This document shows, in pieces, positions 44,747-54,238 of a stretch of 64,000 nt of DNA. Below the pieces are notes generated by a model, which was given only the letters and a program-made list of their open reading frames with translations, was not told where the DNA came from and did not search any database. Origin of the DNA: Roseiarcus sp963798015 (GTDB taxonomy: Bacteria > Pseudomonadota > Alphaproteobacteria > Rhizobiales > Beijerinckiaceae); contig CAWCSA010000019.1 in assembly GCA_963798015.1 (NCBI GenBank), positions 119,243 through 183,242 on the forward strand, read 5' to 3'. The position numbers and the translations under genes were made by a program. The first letter of the stretch is position 1. The number at the start of each line of letters is the position of its first letter.

Positions 44747-45828
44747 ATGGACGATGCGCGGATCCGCAAGATCATCCATATCGACATGGACGCGTTCTAT
44801 GCGTCGGTCGAGCAACGCGATGATCCAACCCTGAAGGGCAAGCCGGTGGCGGTCGGCTATCCGGCCAAACGCGGCGTCGTTGCTGCGGCGAGTTACGAGG
44901 CGCGAGGTTTCGGGGTTCGCTCGGCGATGCCGTCCACCGTCGCAATCCGGAAATGCGCCGAACTCGTGTTCGTGCCCCAAGGTTCGACGTCTACCGCGAA
45001 GTGTCCAAACAGGTTCAAGCGATCTTCAAGGACTACACCCCGTTGGTCGAACCGCTCTCTCTGGATGAGGCCTATCTGGACGTCACCGACAATGTTAAAG
45101 GCATCCTGACCGCATGGGAGACCGCTAAGCAAATCAGGGCGCGCATCTACGAGGAAACCGGGCTCACGGCCTCGGCCGGAATTTCCTGCAACAAGTTTCT
45201 CGCCAAGATCGCATCGGACTATCGCAAGCCAAACGGCCAGTTCGCGATCATGCCTGACCAGGCGGAGGTCTTTGTTGCGGCCCTGCCGGTGGCGAAGTTC
45301 CACGGCGTGGGTCCAAGGACGACGGTCAAGATGAGCGCCCTTGGCATCGAGACGGGCGCGGATTTGAGACGGCAGACCCTCGCGTTCCTGCAGCAGCACT
45401 TCGGGAAGGCTGGGGGTTGGTACCACGACATCGCGCGAGGTCGGGACGACCGGCTCGTTCAACCTGACAGAGAACGAAAGTCTTCGGGGTCGGAGACGAC
45501 TTTCTCGGAAGACTTGATTGATCTCGTTCAAATCGAGGCTGGCGTGATCGCGATGGCTGACGATGTGTGGGCCTGGTCCGAGAAGGCGGACGCTCGTGGC
45601 CGGACAGTCACGGTGAAGATCAAATGGGCCGACTTTCAGATTTCCACCCGCAGCCGGTCGATGGAGATGGCGATCCAAACGAGAGAGAAGCTACATCAGA
45701 TCGCCCTCGACCTGATCCGGTCGGTATTCCCGCCGCCGAAAGGCGTTCGACTCGTCGGCGTGACCCTCTCGAACTTTCGATCACAATCCGGTAGCGAGGC
45801 GGATGAGCTCCCTTTTCGTGAGACGTAA
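44747..45828 (+). pseudogene. dinB: DNA polymerase IV (DinB), one-base frameshift
   Basis: The Y-family polymerase has the palm motif KIIHIDMDAFYASVEQRDDP, YEARGFGVRSAMPS, catalytic SLDEAYLDVTDN, the thumb (LPVAKFHGVGPRTTVKM) and the little finger. ATG 44747. At the C-run 44975-44978 one C is missing: the protein should read VPPRFDVYREVSKQ but shifts to VPQGSTSTAK. The rest, from about 44980 to 45828, is intact in the other frame. The broken form is a dead polymerase; a homopolymer assembly error would restore a normal error-prone lesion-bypass enzyme. Confidence 0.85.
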
Positions 45829-46048
45829 TCGCTCCTACCGACCCGCGCCGCATCCGCTCGCGCCAACTGAGCGCAGAAAAAGCGACAGCAAAATTGCCCT
45901 GATCACCGCGGTGATGGCCAGACCCCAACGAAAAGAAAGTCAAACCAGGGCAGAGGCCGCTCGCCAATCATCGCCACAGCCTGCCCTTTTACGCGCACGT
46001 GTTGCCGCGCAGCGCTTTTGAACGCCGTGCACCTTCCGCTTCGCCCCC
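45829..46048. other. Intergenic region up to the IS91-like element
   Basis: No gene, terminator or recognisable remnant is seen between dinB and the left end of the IS91-like element. Confidence 0.4.
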
Positions 46049-46171
46049 AAGCACGAACCCGCTTCGCGGGATTGCCACTGCGGTGAGAGTAGCTCAATTT
46101 TCCCAGAGTCTTGAGCGAGGCACGGTCGCGGCTTGAGCATGGAGTTCCCTTCATCATGAAAGGAACTTCCG

Positions 46172-47054
46172 ATGTCTCTTTCCTCTGTCGAACGCCCTGT
46201 CAGCGCTCTGCGCCAGCGCATGCTCGAAGACATGGCGATGCGCGGCCTGCGATCTGATACGCAGCGATTTCGCCGCCTTCCTTGGACGGGCGCCAGATAC
46301 GGCGACCGCCGAGGATGTTCGCCGGTTTCAAGTTCATCAGCGCGAAAGCGGAGTGCAGCCGCCCACCATCAATTGCTCCGTGTCGGCGCTGCGCTTCTTC
46401 TTCACCATGACCCTCGACCGGCCGGATCTTTCGCGGCGTCTGGTCCTGGCGCGATATCAACGCAAGGCGCCCTCGGTGCTGAGCGTCGAGGAAGTCGGTC
46501 GGCTCCTAGAATCCGCGCCAGGCCCCAAGTGCAAGGCGATACTCGGCGCCGCCTACGGCGCGGGCCTGCGTGTGTCCGAAGTTGCCAGCCTCAAGGTCGA
46601 CGATATCGACAGCGAGCGGATGCTGATCCGCATCGAACAAGGCAAGGGGCGAAAGGACCGCAACGCCATGCTTTCCCCGCAACTCCTCGCGCTGTTGCGG
46701 CTCTGGTGGAGGGAAGGCAAACGACGCGGCGTCATGCTGCCGCATGGCTGGCTGTTCCCCGGGCGCACCCATGGCGATCCGATCTCGACCCGGCAGATCA
46801 ACCGCGCGATCCATGAGGCGGCCGAAGCGGCTGGGATCAGGAAACGGGTGTCGCCCCATACGCTTCGCCACAGCTTCGCCACCCATCTGCTGGAACAGGA
46901 TGTCGATATTCGCGTGATTTAAGTTTTGCTGGGACACAGCAAACTGGACACGACCGCGCTCTACGCCCGCGTCGCGACCAAGACGATCCGCTCGGTCACC
47001 AGTCCTCTCGAACGTTTGGCGACGTTGATGCAAGGTGAGGAGCACAGCGACTGA
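46172..47054 (+). pseudogene. Tyrosine recombinase of the IS91-like element, broken
   Basis: ATG 46172 gives the N-terminal SAM-like start (ALRQRMLEDMAMRGLRSDTQ). The frame is lost with a short deletion near 46265, and the domain goes on in another frame (DFAAFLGRAPDTATAEDVRR). The catalytic domain has the first Arg region (GAAYGAGLRVSEVASL) and HTLRHSFATHLLE. Codon TAA at 46920 replaces an expected CAA in VIQVLLGH, cutting off the LLGHSKLDTTALYARV segment with the late His and the nucleophile Tyr. It cannot act as a recombinase. Confidence 0.8.
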
Positions 47055-47060
47055 ACCCGC

Positions 47061-48257
47061 TTGCGCGCCGCGATCGAGGTCGCCGACATCTTCCGCGCTG
47101 AAGGGGCCAGCTACCGCTTTGTTCAGGCCGGTCACCTGAGCCTTACCCAGCTCAAGGTCATGTCGGCGATCGAGAACTGCCGGACGGCGGCGCTTGGCGG
47201 CCATGTCGATGGCTGCGACGACTGCGGCCACGTCAGGGTTGCCTATAACTCTTGTCGAAACCGACATTGTCCCAGATGCCAAGCCGCGGCGCGAGCCTGG
47301 CTCGCCGAGCGAGTGGCTGACCTGTTGCCGGTCGGCTATTTCCACGTCGTCTTCACGCTGCCGGCCGAGATAGCCGACATCGCCTGGCAGAATAAGGCGG
47401 TCGTCTACGACCTGCTGTTCCGGTCGGCGTCGGAGACGATGATGACGATCGCAGCCGACCCTAAGCATCTGGGCGCACGGATCGGCATTACCGCCGTGCT
47501 CCACACCTGGGGATCGGCGATGACGCATCATCCGCATGTCCACATGATCGTGCCCGGCGGCGGCGTCTCGCTCGATGGGCGGCGGTGGATATCGTCGCGG
47601 CCGGCCTTCCTGTTGCCGGTGCGGGTGCTAGGCGCGCTCTTCCGCCGCCTGTTTCTTACCCAGTTGATCGCGCTGCACGAAGCCGGCAAGCTTGTCTTCT
47701 TCGGCGCTCAGGCCGATCTGGCCGACCCGCGCCGTTTCCTGCGCCATTTCGTGCCGCTCAGGAAGAAGCGATGGGTGATCTACGCCAAGGCGTCGTTCGC
47801 CGGCCCAGAAGCGGTGCTCGCCTATCTCTCGCGCTACACCCACCGGGTCGCCATCTCCAATCAGCGTCTGATCGCCTACGACGAGACCGGCGTCACTTTC
47901 CGCTACAAAGACTACCGCCGCGAGGGTCCGGAGCGGCAGCGCGTGATGGCGCTTGCGCCGCATGAGTTCATCCGCCGCTTCCTGCTCCATGTCCTTCCCC
48001 ATGGCTTCCACCGCATCCGCCACTACGGCTTGCTCGCCAGTTCCGCGCGCAAGGCCGGTATAGCCCGCGCCCGGGAACTGCTTGCCGGGGCATCGGCACC
48101 GTCCGAACCGGAGACCGTCGAGGCGTCGCAACCACTCGATTGGCGCCCGCCTTGTCCCTGCTGCGGCGGACGCATGCGCATCATCGAGACCTTCGAACGT
48201 TGGATGCAGCCGCGCGCGCCGCCCCGGGCTCCCACAGTAACCGAGTCGCCGTCATGA
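47061..48257 (+). CDS. IS91-family HUH transposase
   Basis: The 398-residue protein has a zinc-ribbon (CDDCGHVRVAYNSCRNRHCP), the HUH motif in MTHHPHVHMIVPGGGVS, the catalytic Tyr region (LAYLSRYTHRVAISNQRL) and a C-terminal CPCCGGRM zinc site. The start is TTG 47061, six bases after the recombinase stop. It appears intact. Confidence 0.88.
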   Translation: MRAAIEVADIFRAEGASYRFVQAGHLSLTQLKVMSAIENCRTAALGGHVDGCDDCGHVRVAYNSCRNRHCPRCQAAARAWLAERVADLLPVGYFHVVFTLPAEIADIAWQNKAVVYDLLFRSASETMMTIAADPKHLGARIGITAVLHTWGSAMTHHPHVHMIVPGGGVSLDGRRWISSRPAFLLPVRVLGALFRRLFLTQLIALHEAGKLVFFGAQADLADPRRFLRHFVPLRKKRWVIYAKASFAGPEAVLAYLSRYTHRVAISNQRLIAYDETGVTFRYKDYRREGPERQRVMALAPHEFIRRFLLHVLPHGFHRIRHYGLLASSARKAGIARARELLAGASAPSEPETVEASQPLDWRPPCPCCGGRMRIIETFERWMQPRAPPRAPTVTESPS

Positions 48258-48515
48258 CCCGGCACGGCAAGCGCTCACCTCGCGCCGAAACGCCCCTTGT
48301 TCCGGCGATCGCCATCTGCGCGCCCTTCGCCAGCTCCGTGACAAGAGACCTCAATCTCGCAGGCGACCAGTACCCAATCCAGCGACCGCCACGCGCAAAG
48401 CCTCACTCGCCGCGTCCCTGTCCGCCCCATCATAGCCCCGGCGCCGCCATCATCCCGCTCGGGCAAAAGCCGAAATCCCCATAGATCGTTGCCGCAGCCC
48501 CGCGGGTTCGTGCTT

Positions 48516-48690
48516 GCGCAGTTTTCGTACGCCTAACGGCATCCGAAAACCTTCACCATGGCGGTCATAGGGCGTTGATCGTGGCGTTCTCGATACCGGA
48601 CATTCGGCGTCGAGCAACTGATGCCTGCTGGTGCCGGGGCTACCGGAAGCAATTCAGCCCAACGGAGAGTGCGCGGAGGCCGAGGTCCGC
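48516..48690. other. Short region between IS91-like element and NmrA-type gene
   Basis: It contains a 7-bp inverted repeat (GTTTTCG ... CGAAAAC, about 48522-48551) of unknown meaning just outside the IS91-like right end. No gene seen. Confidence 0.35.
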
Positions 48691-49575
48691 CTATCTCGCT
48701 CTATGGGCCGCCGCCCAACCCTTGAAGGTCTCCAACAGCGGCATCGGCTCGCGACCTAGGATATCCGTCAGGACCAAGCTGCCGTCCGCGAAGTCGCCTT
48801 CCGCCACGGCGTTCAAGAAGCCCGCTGTGTACTCCGCGACTTCGGGCGGGAAGCCGTTCGAGACGTATCGTTCGATGACCTCCTCCCGAGTGGTCGAGAC
48901 GAATGGAACCGGCTTGCCGAGGGCCTCGCCGATGACTCCGGCCATCTCGCGAAAACTGAGCGCCTTGTTCGCGTTGAGGTCGTAGCTCTTGTTGCGATGG
49001 CGCGGGTCGGTCAGCAGCTTGGCGTTCGCCTCGGCGAGATCGGCGACGGCGGCATAGGTCGTCTTGCCTTCGGGGCCGAACGCATGCACGCCGCTGCTCG
49101 TCACGTCGTCGCTGCCGAAGAAGGCGGTGAAGGCCTCGGAGTAGAGCGTGTTCCGGGCGATCGTGTAGGCAATGCCCGACGCCTTGATGTCGCGCTCCGT
49201 GTCGTTCTCGACGTCGGTCACCTCGAAGAGCTTGACCTTCGGATGCTCACGGCGCTGGAGCGAGATGTAGACGACGTGTCCGACCTTGGCCGCCTCGATA
49301 GCCTTTACCATGTTCGCGTGCTGCGGCGCGCGATTGCTGCGGGAGACCGCGCCGATGAGCAGCAGCTTGTCGATGCCGGTGAAGGCGTCGATCATCGATT
49401 GGAGGTCGAAGTAGTCGCCCTTGAAGACCTTGATGCCGCGGTCGGAGAAGCGCTTCGCCTTCTCCAGGTCGCGGGCCAGCACGGCGATGTCGCTGGCGGG
49501 AACAGTCTTCAGCAGGTTCTCCACGGAGGCGGAACCCAGGTTGCCGGTCGCGCCGGTCACGAGATACTTGGTCAT
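48691..49575 (-). CDS. NmrA-family NAD(P)-binding oxidoreductase (QorB-like)
   Basis: The 294-residue protein has an N-terminal Rossmann fold (YLVTGATGNLGSASVENLL), a second strand ending in VLARDLEKA, and the NmrA pattern LLLIGAVSRSNRAPQHANMV. It resembles QorB (YtfG), an NADPH:quinone reductase, and lacks the SDR Tyr-Lys pair. ATG 49575. It is the last gene of a minus-strand redox group with the alcohol dehydrogenase and glutathione transferase. Confidence 0.85.
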   Translation of the reverse strand: MTKYLVTGATGNLGSASVENLLKTVPASDIAVLARDLEKAKRFSDRGIKVFKGDYFDLQSMIDAFTGIDKLLLIGAVSRSNRAPQHANMVKAIEAAKVGHVVYISLQRREHPKVKLFEVTDVENDTERDIKASGIAYTIARNTLYSEAFTAFFGSDDVTSSGVHAFGPEGKTTYAAVADLAEANAKLLTDPRHRNKSYDLNANKALSFREMAGVIGEALGKPVPFVSTTREEVIERYVSNGFPPEVAEYTAGFLNAVAEGDFADGSLVLTDILGREPMPLLETFKGWAAAHRAR

Positions 49576-49635
49576 GTCTTGTGTCCTCTTTGATGGGGGT
49601 TAGCGGCGATTGCGGCGTCGAGGCGCCTTTCCCGG

Positions 49636-50632
49636 CTACAATGCGATGACGACCTTGCCGATCGTCCTGCCGCTCTCGAGCAGCTCGTGGGCGATCTTCA
49701 TGTTCGCGGCCTCCAAGCCGTGCAGCAGGCGGTTGGTGATCGGTCGAAATCTTGGCGTCGGCGGCGAGCTTCGAGACGGCGCGCAGGATCTCGGATTGGC
49801 TCTCGACCCGGTAGCCATTCAGGCCCTTGGCGAAGACGACCTCCGTGTGGATGGAGATCGACTTGAAGAAGAGCGCGCCCAAATCGGTGACGCCAGTGAC
49901 GTCCGAGGCTGACAGATGCCCGAACGGTCGCAGGACGCTCGCGATCCAGCCGAGATGCTCGCCGGTGCTCCTGGTCGACAGCACCATGTCGACGGTCCCG
50001 ATCCCGGCTTCCTTCAACTGCTTGGGGACATCACCGGCATGGTCGACGACCAGGTCGGCGCGCATCGCCACGCACCATTCCCGAGTTTCGCCACGGGACG
50101 CCGTCGCGATGACCTTGGCGCCGGTGCGCGCTTTCAGGAGTTGGATCGCCATCGATCCGACGGCGCCAGCGCCGCCAACGACCAGGACGCTCTCCACAAA
50201 CTCCGGAAGCAGATCCTCCTCGCGGAACATCGCTTCCCATGCGGTCAGGCTGCCGATGGGCAGGGACCCCGCGTCCGCGAAGGACAGGTTGTCAGGGATG
50301 CGGGCGACGAGGCGGTGGTCGATAGCGACCAGCTCGGCCCAGGCGCCGTCGCGCAGCATGTCGCCCGTGCCGTAGACCCGGTCGCCGACATTGAAGCCGG
50401 TAGCCGACGATCCCAGCGATTTGACGACGCCGGAAAATTCCAAGCCGAGCAGCACGCGCCCGCCGGGCTCGGCGCTCTTCGTGGCGCGGAACATCGCCTC
50501 GCCGGGATTGATGCCGATGGCTTTGACCTCGACGAGGATATCGGCGGGCCGCAATTCGGGATCGGAAAGCTCGCCGACCGCCATCGCGAATTGTTCGATG
50601 GGATGGGCGTTCTGGTAGACGAGAGCTTTCAT
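49636..50632 (-). pseudogene. Zinc-type alcohol dehydrogenase / quinone reductase-like (MDR), frameshifted near the end
   Basis: The MDR protein has ALVYQNAHPIEQFAM at the start, the GroES-like fold (VKAIGINPGEAMFRA, LGLEFSGVVKSLGSS) and the nucleotide loop VVGGAGAVGSMAIQLLKA. It lacks the structural-zinc Cys cluster and so belongs to the quinone-reductase/ZADH group. ATG 50632. At 49747-49749 one extra A (CGAAATC for CGAATC) shifts the frame after LAADAKI. The natural end, RPITNRLLHGLEAANMKIA and then GKVVIAL, follows in the other frame to 49636. Confidence 0.82.
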
Positions 50633-50735
50633 GGGAAACCTACTGTCGAACCGGAGGCGCGCGCCGTGCTTCCACGGCGGCCGCCGAGGTTGTGGCAACA
50701 GATGAGCTATGCTTGGGGACGCCGCCGCGGGCCGG

Positions 50736-51428
50736 TTACTTGTACAGATCGCCCAGGCCGACCGTGGCCTTGATGAAGCCTTCGAACTGCTTTTCCGGCG
50801 GGAACGGCTCGGGGATGGTCAGCCCCTTCTGCACGGCGGGACGCGAGGCGACACGCTCCATCCAAGTCTTCAGGTTCGGGTAGTCGGAGAGCCGGATGTC
50901 GGCCATCATCGGGAATTTGGTCGTGGCCGCGACCCACGGAAAGAAAGCGATGTCAGCGATGGTGAACGCGTCACCGGCAAAGTAGGGCTTGCCCTCGAGG
51001 CGCGTGTTCAGCACGCCAAAGACGCGGGTGGCCTCCTTGAAGTAGCGGTTGCTGACCTCGGGGAACTTGTTCTGCCAGGGACCCCGGAAGACGAGGAGCT
51101 GGCCAAGCATCGGTCCCAGCGACGACATCTGGTTGAAGACCAATTCAATGGTCTTGGTGCGCCCCTTGATGTCCTTCGGCAGGAGCTTGCCGGTCTTCTC
51201 CGCCAGATAGAGCAGGATTGCGCCGGACTCGGTCAGGACAATGTCCTCGTCGCTGTCGACCAGCACCGGGATCTTCTGGTTGGGGTTCAGCTTCGTGAAT
51301 TCCGGCGACAGCTGCTCGCCGCCGAGGAAGACCCGGTGAACGTTGTATTGAAGCGTCAACTCCTCGAGGGCGATCGAGACCTTCAGGCCGTTGGGGGTCG
51401 CATCGTTGTAGACTTCAAGCACAGCCAT
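50736..51428 (-). CDS. Glutathione S-transferase family protein
   Basis: The 230-residue protein has a thioredoxin-like N-domain (VYNDATPNGLKVSIALEELT, KIPVLVDSDEDIVLTESGAI) and an all-helical C-domain (YFAGDAFTIADIAFFPWV), as in the YfcG/Ure2-like GSTs that act on disulfides or electrophiles. ATG 51428 starts at the fold; in-frame extension to 51509 has no homology. It probably shares a transcript with the dehydrogenase and NmrA genes. Confidence 0.87.
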   Translation of the reverse strand: MAVLEVYNDATPNGLKVSIALEELTLQYNVHRVFLGGEQLSPEFTKLNPNQKIPVLVDSDEDIVLTESGAILLYLAEKTGKLLPKDIKGRTKTIELVFNQMSSLGPMLGQLLVFRGPWQNKFPEVSNRYFKEATRVFGVLNTRLEGKPYFAGDAFTIADIAFFPWVAATTKFPMMADIRLSDYPNLKTWMERVASRPAVQKGLTIPEPFPPEKQFEGFIKATVGLGDLYK

Positions 51429-51565
51429 TCTCCTGCCGGATGACCGGAGCGCAATCCGGCCCCCCCGTAGAAGATTGGCCATTCGCGGTCCCTCAGTAGA
51501 CCGGCGCAATAACTAGGAGAAATTTGCGAGACGAATGAGCGCGCACACCCCAGCGCGGCGGGCGA

Positions 51566-51844
51566 TTACGCTGCAGATCTGGCGCCGGATGCTAAGCAAC
51601 CCGGACAAATCCGATCCCAAACAAACTCCTGCTCCCGCAATTCTGAACTGACGAAATCGGCGAAGGCCCTGGCGGATGGCTTCGCGGCCCTTCCCGCCGG
51701 TAGGACCACATGGATGTCAGCCATCCCCATTTCCCAGTCCGGCAGCACGCGGACCAATTGACCGCTCTCCAGTTCCCGCAGCATGCTGAGCGCGCCCGAC
51801 GATATGATCCCGAGACCGGCTGTCGCCTCGTGCGGCGAAACTCC
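51566..51844 (-). pseudogene. LysR-type regulator, C-terminal remnant
   Basis: The minus strand encodes the end of a LysR substrate-binding domain (VSPHEATAGLGIISSGALSM, RVLPDWEMGMADIHVVLPAG, SARAFADFVSSEL) down to the stop at 51566. It begins abruptly at 51844 next to IS6-type DNA. The helix-turn-helix and most of the protein are missing. Its place beside the redox genes suggests it was their regulator. Confidence 0.75.
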
Positions 51845-52579
51845 TTAACAACCCGCTCCCACCCCAGCTGATTTAACGGTCTCAACGGTTTTGTCACGCC
51901 AACGGTCGCCACCCTGTATTTCGGGGGTAAGATGGCCGCTGGAGATATCGTTCGCTCGCCACCAATTCCCGCCTGACATCATCCGGCACGCCGTGTGGTT
52001 GTATTTTCGCTTTACCCTCAGCTTCCGCGATGTTGAAGATTTGCTGGCCGAGCGCGGGTTGGACGTCTCCTATGAAACGGTCAGACGATGGGTGTTGAAG
52101 TTCGGGCCGTTGTTCGCAAAGGAACTTCGCCGCCGAGGTCATCGGCCCACCGCGCACTGGCATCCGGACGAGATGGCAGTTCTGATCGCCGGCAGGCAAT
52201 TCTGGCTCTGGCGAGCGATCGACGATGAAGGCGAGGTTCTCGATCTGCTGGTGCAACGGCGACGCGACAAGAGTGCGGCGATGAAACTGATGCGCAAGCT
52301 GCTCAAAAAGCACGGCTTCGCGCCCGACGTGCTGGTGACTGACAAGCTGCGTTCATATGCCGCAGCGAAGTCCGGGATTGACGGCTCGCCATGAGCAGGG
52401 CCTGCGGAGAAACAATCGGGCCGAGAATTCGCACCTGCCGGTTCGTCGCCGCGAGCGGAAGATGCAGCGGTTCAAATCGCCCGGATCAGCACAACGGTTC
52501 CTGTCCGTTCATACCGCAGTCCAGAACGCCTTCAACGTCCAACGCCATCTCGTTTCCCGCAATACGCTCCGCGCTCTCA
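51845..52579 (+). mobile_element. IS6-family insertion sequence remnant
   Basis: The DNA holds a frameshifted IS6 transposase with no clear terminal repeat on the left; the right end is cut by the IS427-like element at 52580. It probably truncated the LysR gene on its left. It is of a different IS6 subgroup from the remnant at 27083. Confidence 0.65.
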
Positions 52580-52587
52580 GAGCCTGA
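51891..52587 (+). pseudogene. IS6-family transposase, frameshifted and truncated
   Basis: The frame from TTG 51891 gives FPPDIIRHAVWLYFRFTLSF, SYETVRRWVLKFGPLFAKEL and the DDE regions HWHPDEMAVLIAGRQFWLWR and VLVTDKLRSYAAAKS, then shifts near 52370. The rest (GLTARHEQGLRRNNRAENSH, QRFKSPGSAQRFLSVH) is in another frame, and its last codons belong to the IS427-like end. Confidence 0.82.
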
Positions 52588-52596
52588 CTCAAAAGC

Positions 52597-53031
52597 CTAC
52601 ATGCGGGCGAGGCGTCTGATCGTGAATTGGATTGCGGCGAGGGTTACGAAGGCGGCGAGGGTATCGGCGAGGTTCTCATAGTCCTTGGCGAGGCGGCGGT
52701 TGCGCCCGAACCATGAGAAGGTTCGCTCGACCACCCATCGACGGGGCGACACGACGAAGCCTTTGATGTCGTCCGTGCGTTTGACGATTTCGAGCCGGAG
52801 CCCCGGCGATCTTGCGACGGCGTCTTCGACTTGACGGGCGTTGTAGCCGGCGTCGGCCCAGACAAGCTCCAGCCATGGAAAGCGCTTGCGGATCTTGTCG
52901 AGAACGAGAGTTGCGCCATCGCGGTCTTGTATGCCCGCGGAGTGGACGATCACGTGCAGCGGCAGGCCTTCGACGTCGACGAGGGCGTGGATTTTGCGCC
53001 CCTTCACCTTCTTGCCGGCGTCGTAGCCCAC
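52597..53031 (-). CDS. IS427-like transposase, orfB (second half)
   Basis: The 144-residue frame encodes the core after the first Asp: GYDAGKKVKGRKIHALVDVE, LVWADAGYNARQVEDAV with the second Asp, and WVVERTFSWFGRNRRLAKDY with the Glu. It is in the -1 frame relative to orfA, which it overlaps; the full transposase would be made by -1 slippage at the GGAAAAAGGGG stretch near 53060-53070. Confidence 0.85.
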   Translation of the reverse strand: MGYDAGKKVKGRKIHALVDVEGLPLHVIVHSAGIQDRDGATLVLDKIRKRFPWLELVWADAGYNARQVEDAVARSPGLRLEIVKRTDDIKGFVVSPRRWVVERTFSWFGRNRRLAKDYENLADTLAAFVTLAAIQFTIRRLARM

Positions 53032-53444
53032 TGCGTCTTTCTCACTCCGGCTCGCGGCTCCCCTTTTTCCGCCGCTTTCAGCGACTGGCTGTCGATGATC
53101 GCGGCGCTCGGGCTGGCCTCGCGGCCGAGCGTTTCGCGCAGCGCCCTATGAAGCTCTTCCCAGATACCCTCCCATGCGCCGTCGCGCTGGAACTGGCGGA
53201 AGATGTTGTAGACCGTCGAGCGCGCAGGAAAGGCGCCGCGCGGCAGATACCGCCACGGGCAGCCCGTGCGCAGAAGATAGAAGATCGCATTCATCGCCGC
53301 GCGCATATCGGTCTTGCGCGGCCGCCCGCCCGACTTCGCCGCCGGAATCAGCGGCTCCAAACACTGCCACTGTGCGTCAGTCAAATCGCTGGGAAGGGCC
53401 GTCCCCGACTGTCTGTAGGTCGCCCTATGCGCTTGCGTCCACAT
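53004..53444 (-). CDS. IS427-like transposase, orfA (first half)
   Basis: The 146-residue frame has the DUF4096 N-terminus (DLTDAQWQCLEPLIPAAKSG, DMRAAMNAIFYLLRTGCPWR) and the first catalytic Asp in AIIDSQSLKAAEKG, then runs out of sense after the A-rich slip site. Confidence 0.85.
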   Translation of the reverse strand: MWTQAHRATYRQSGTALPSDLTDAQWQCLEPLIPAAKSGGRPRKTDMRAAMNAIFYLLRTGCPWRYLPRGAFPARSTVYNIFRQFQRDGAWEGIWEELHRALRETLGREASPSAAIIDSQSLKAAEKGEPRAGVRKTQWATTPARR

Positions 53445-53526
53445 CCCAAATCAAAGCCTCCGAGCCATCTCGGAGACGGTAAATCACGGTCCGTTCGCCC
53501 GCACCAGAAGCTTTTGGGTCAGGCTC

Positions 53527-54238
53527 TCAGAGGCGAAGCGTTTCAGAATTGGCGGGCGGCGACTGCGGCCTGAACAAGAGCCGAGCCCTTCGACTCTCGT
53601 TCGGCCGGAGCCAAGTTCACGTGACAATCCCGCGAAAACTATGCAATCCCGCATGATGTTCTCGGACAAACTCTGAGGGCGGTTAGAGGCGGATAGATTC
53701 TGCGCGCATCTCAGTGTAAGGCCTACTGAAAATTTTGCGCCAGTCGGACGTCATCTGTGACATCCACTTCAGCCCGCCATCTTGAAGCGACATCGGAAAC
53801 CGCCGTCTGAAGCGTCTTAGATCGGGTGATAGGAAGCCTGGAAGGACACTTGCTTTCAGATACAGTTCCCGCGCGCGGCCGACGTTCGGCTTTCGCTGAT
53901 GCCGCTTGGCCGGCGTTCGGCCCAGCGTGGACCCGGGTCGGTAGTAGACTAGCCGTCACCCGCCACGATCGCCGACTGTCGACGGCGGTTCGCGCCCGCG
54001 CCGGCGAGCTGGTCGCCCCCGCCGGGAAGGCAATTGACCGGCAGCCCTACTCCCACGTCGAGGCCGCATTTGGGTAGCCTTCCGTCCATAGTCGACAGGT
54101 CGCCAGGTCCGGGGCGCGAACGAAGTTGCGAGCGCCACTCCTCAAGTGCGCGAATCTAAGCGGTCAGGATTTTCGACCGTCCGGAACGATCGTCCCGAAT
54201 TAGCGTTACAGCACGGGAGCGTCGGTTCGGGCTGAGTT
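53527..54238. other. Long upstream region of the act-cox operon
   Basis: No reliable gene is seen. A frame on the minus strand reads LKWMSQMTSDWRKIFS near 53730 and may be debris. At 54183-54196, about 45 bases before actA, an imperfect palindrome (GG-A-ACGATCGT-C-CC) could be an operator. The operon promoter must lie here. Confidence 0.4.

Larger units (their letters stand above)
46049..48515 (+). mobile_element. IS91-like element with tyrosine recombinase and HUH transposase
   Basis: AAGCACGAACCCGC at 46049-46062 and its reverse complement GCGGGTTCGTGCTT at 48502-48515 bracket a recombinase gene and an IS91 transposase gene. The left end also has a small hairpin (CCCGC-TTC-GCGGG, 46058-46070), in keeping with rolling-circle ends. 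The exact termini are uncertain, because IS91 elements do not make target duplications. Confidence 0.65.
52580..53526 (-). mobile_element. IS5-family insertion sequence (IS427-like) with two overlapping frames
   Basis: Ends GAGCCTGACTCAAAAGC (left) and GAGCCTGACCCAAAAGC (right, reversed) are flanked by TCA on both sides (52577-52579 and 53527-53529), a TNA duplication. The 947-bp element carries orfA and orfB. Confidence 0.85.

Noticed and set aside
48520..48555. GCCTAAC near an inverted repeat, considered as an integron attC site
   Set aside because: Only one core-like heptamer is present, with no partner GTTRRRY at the right spacing and no integron integrase of the IntI type.
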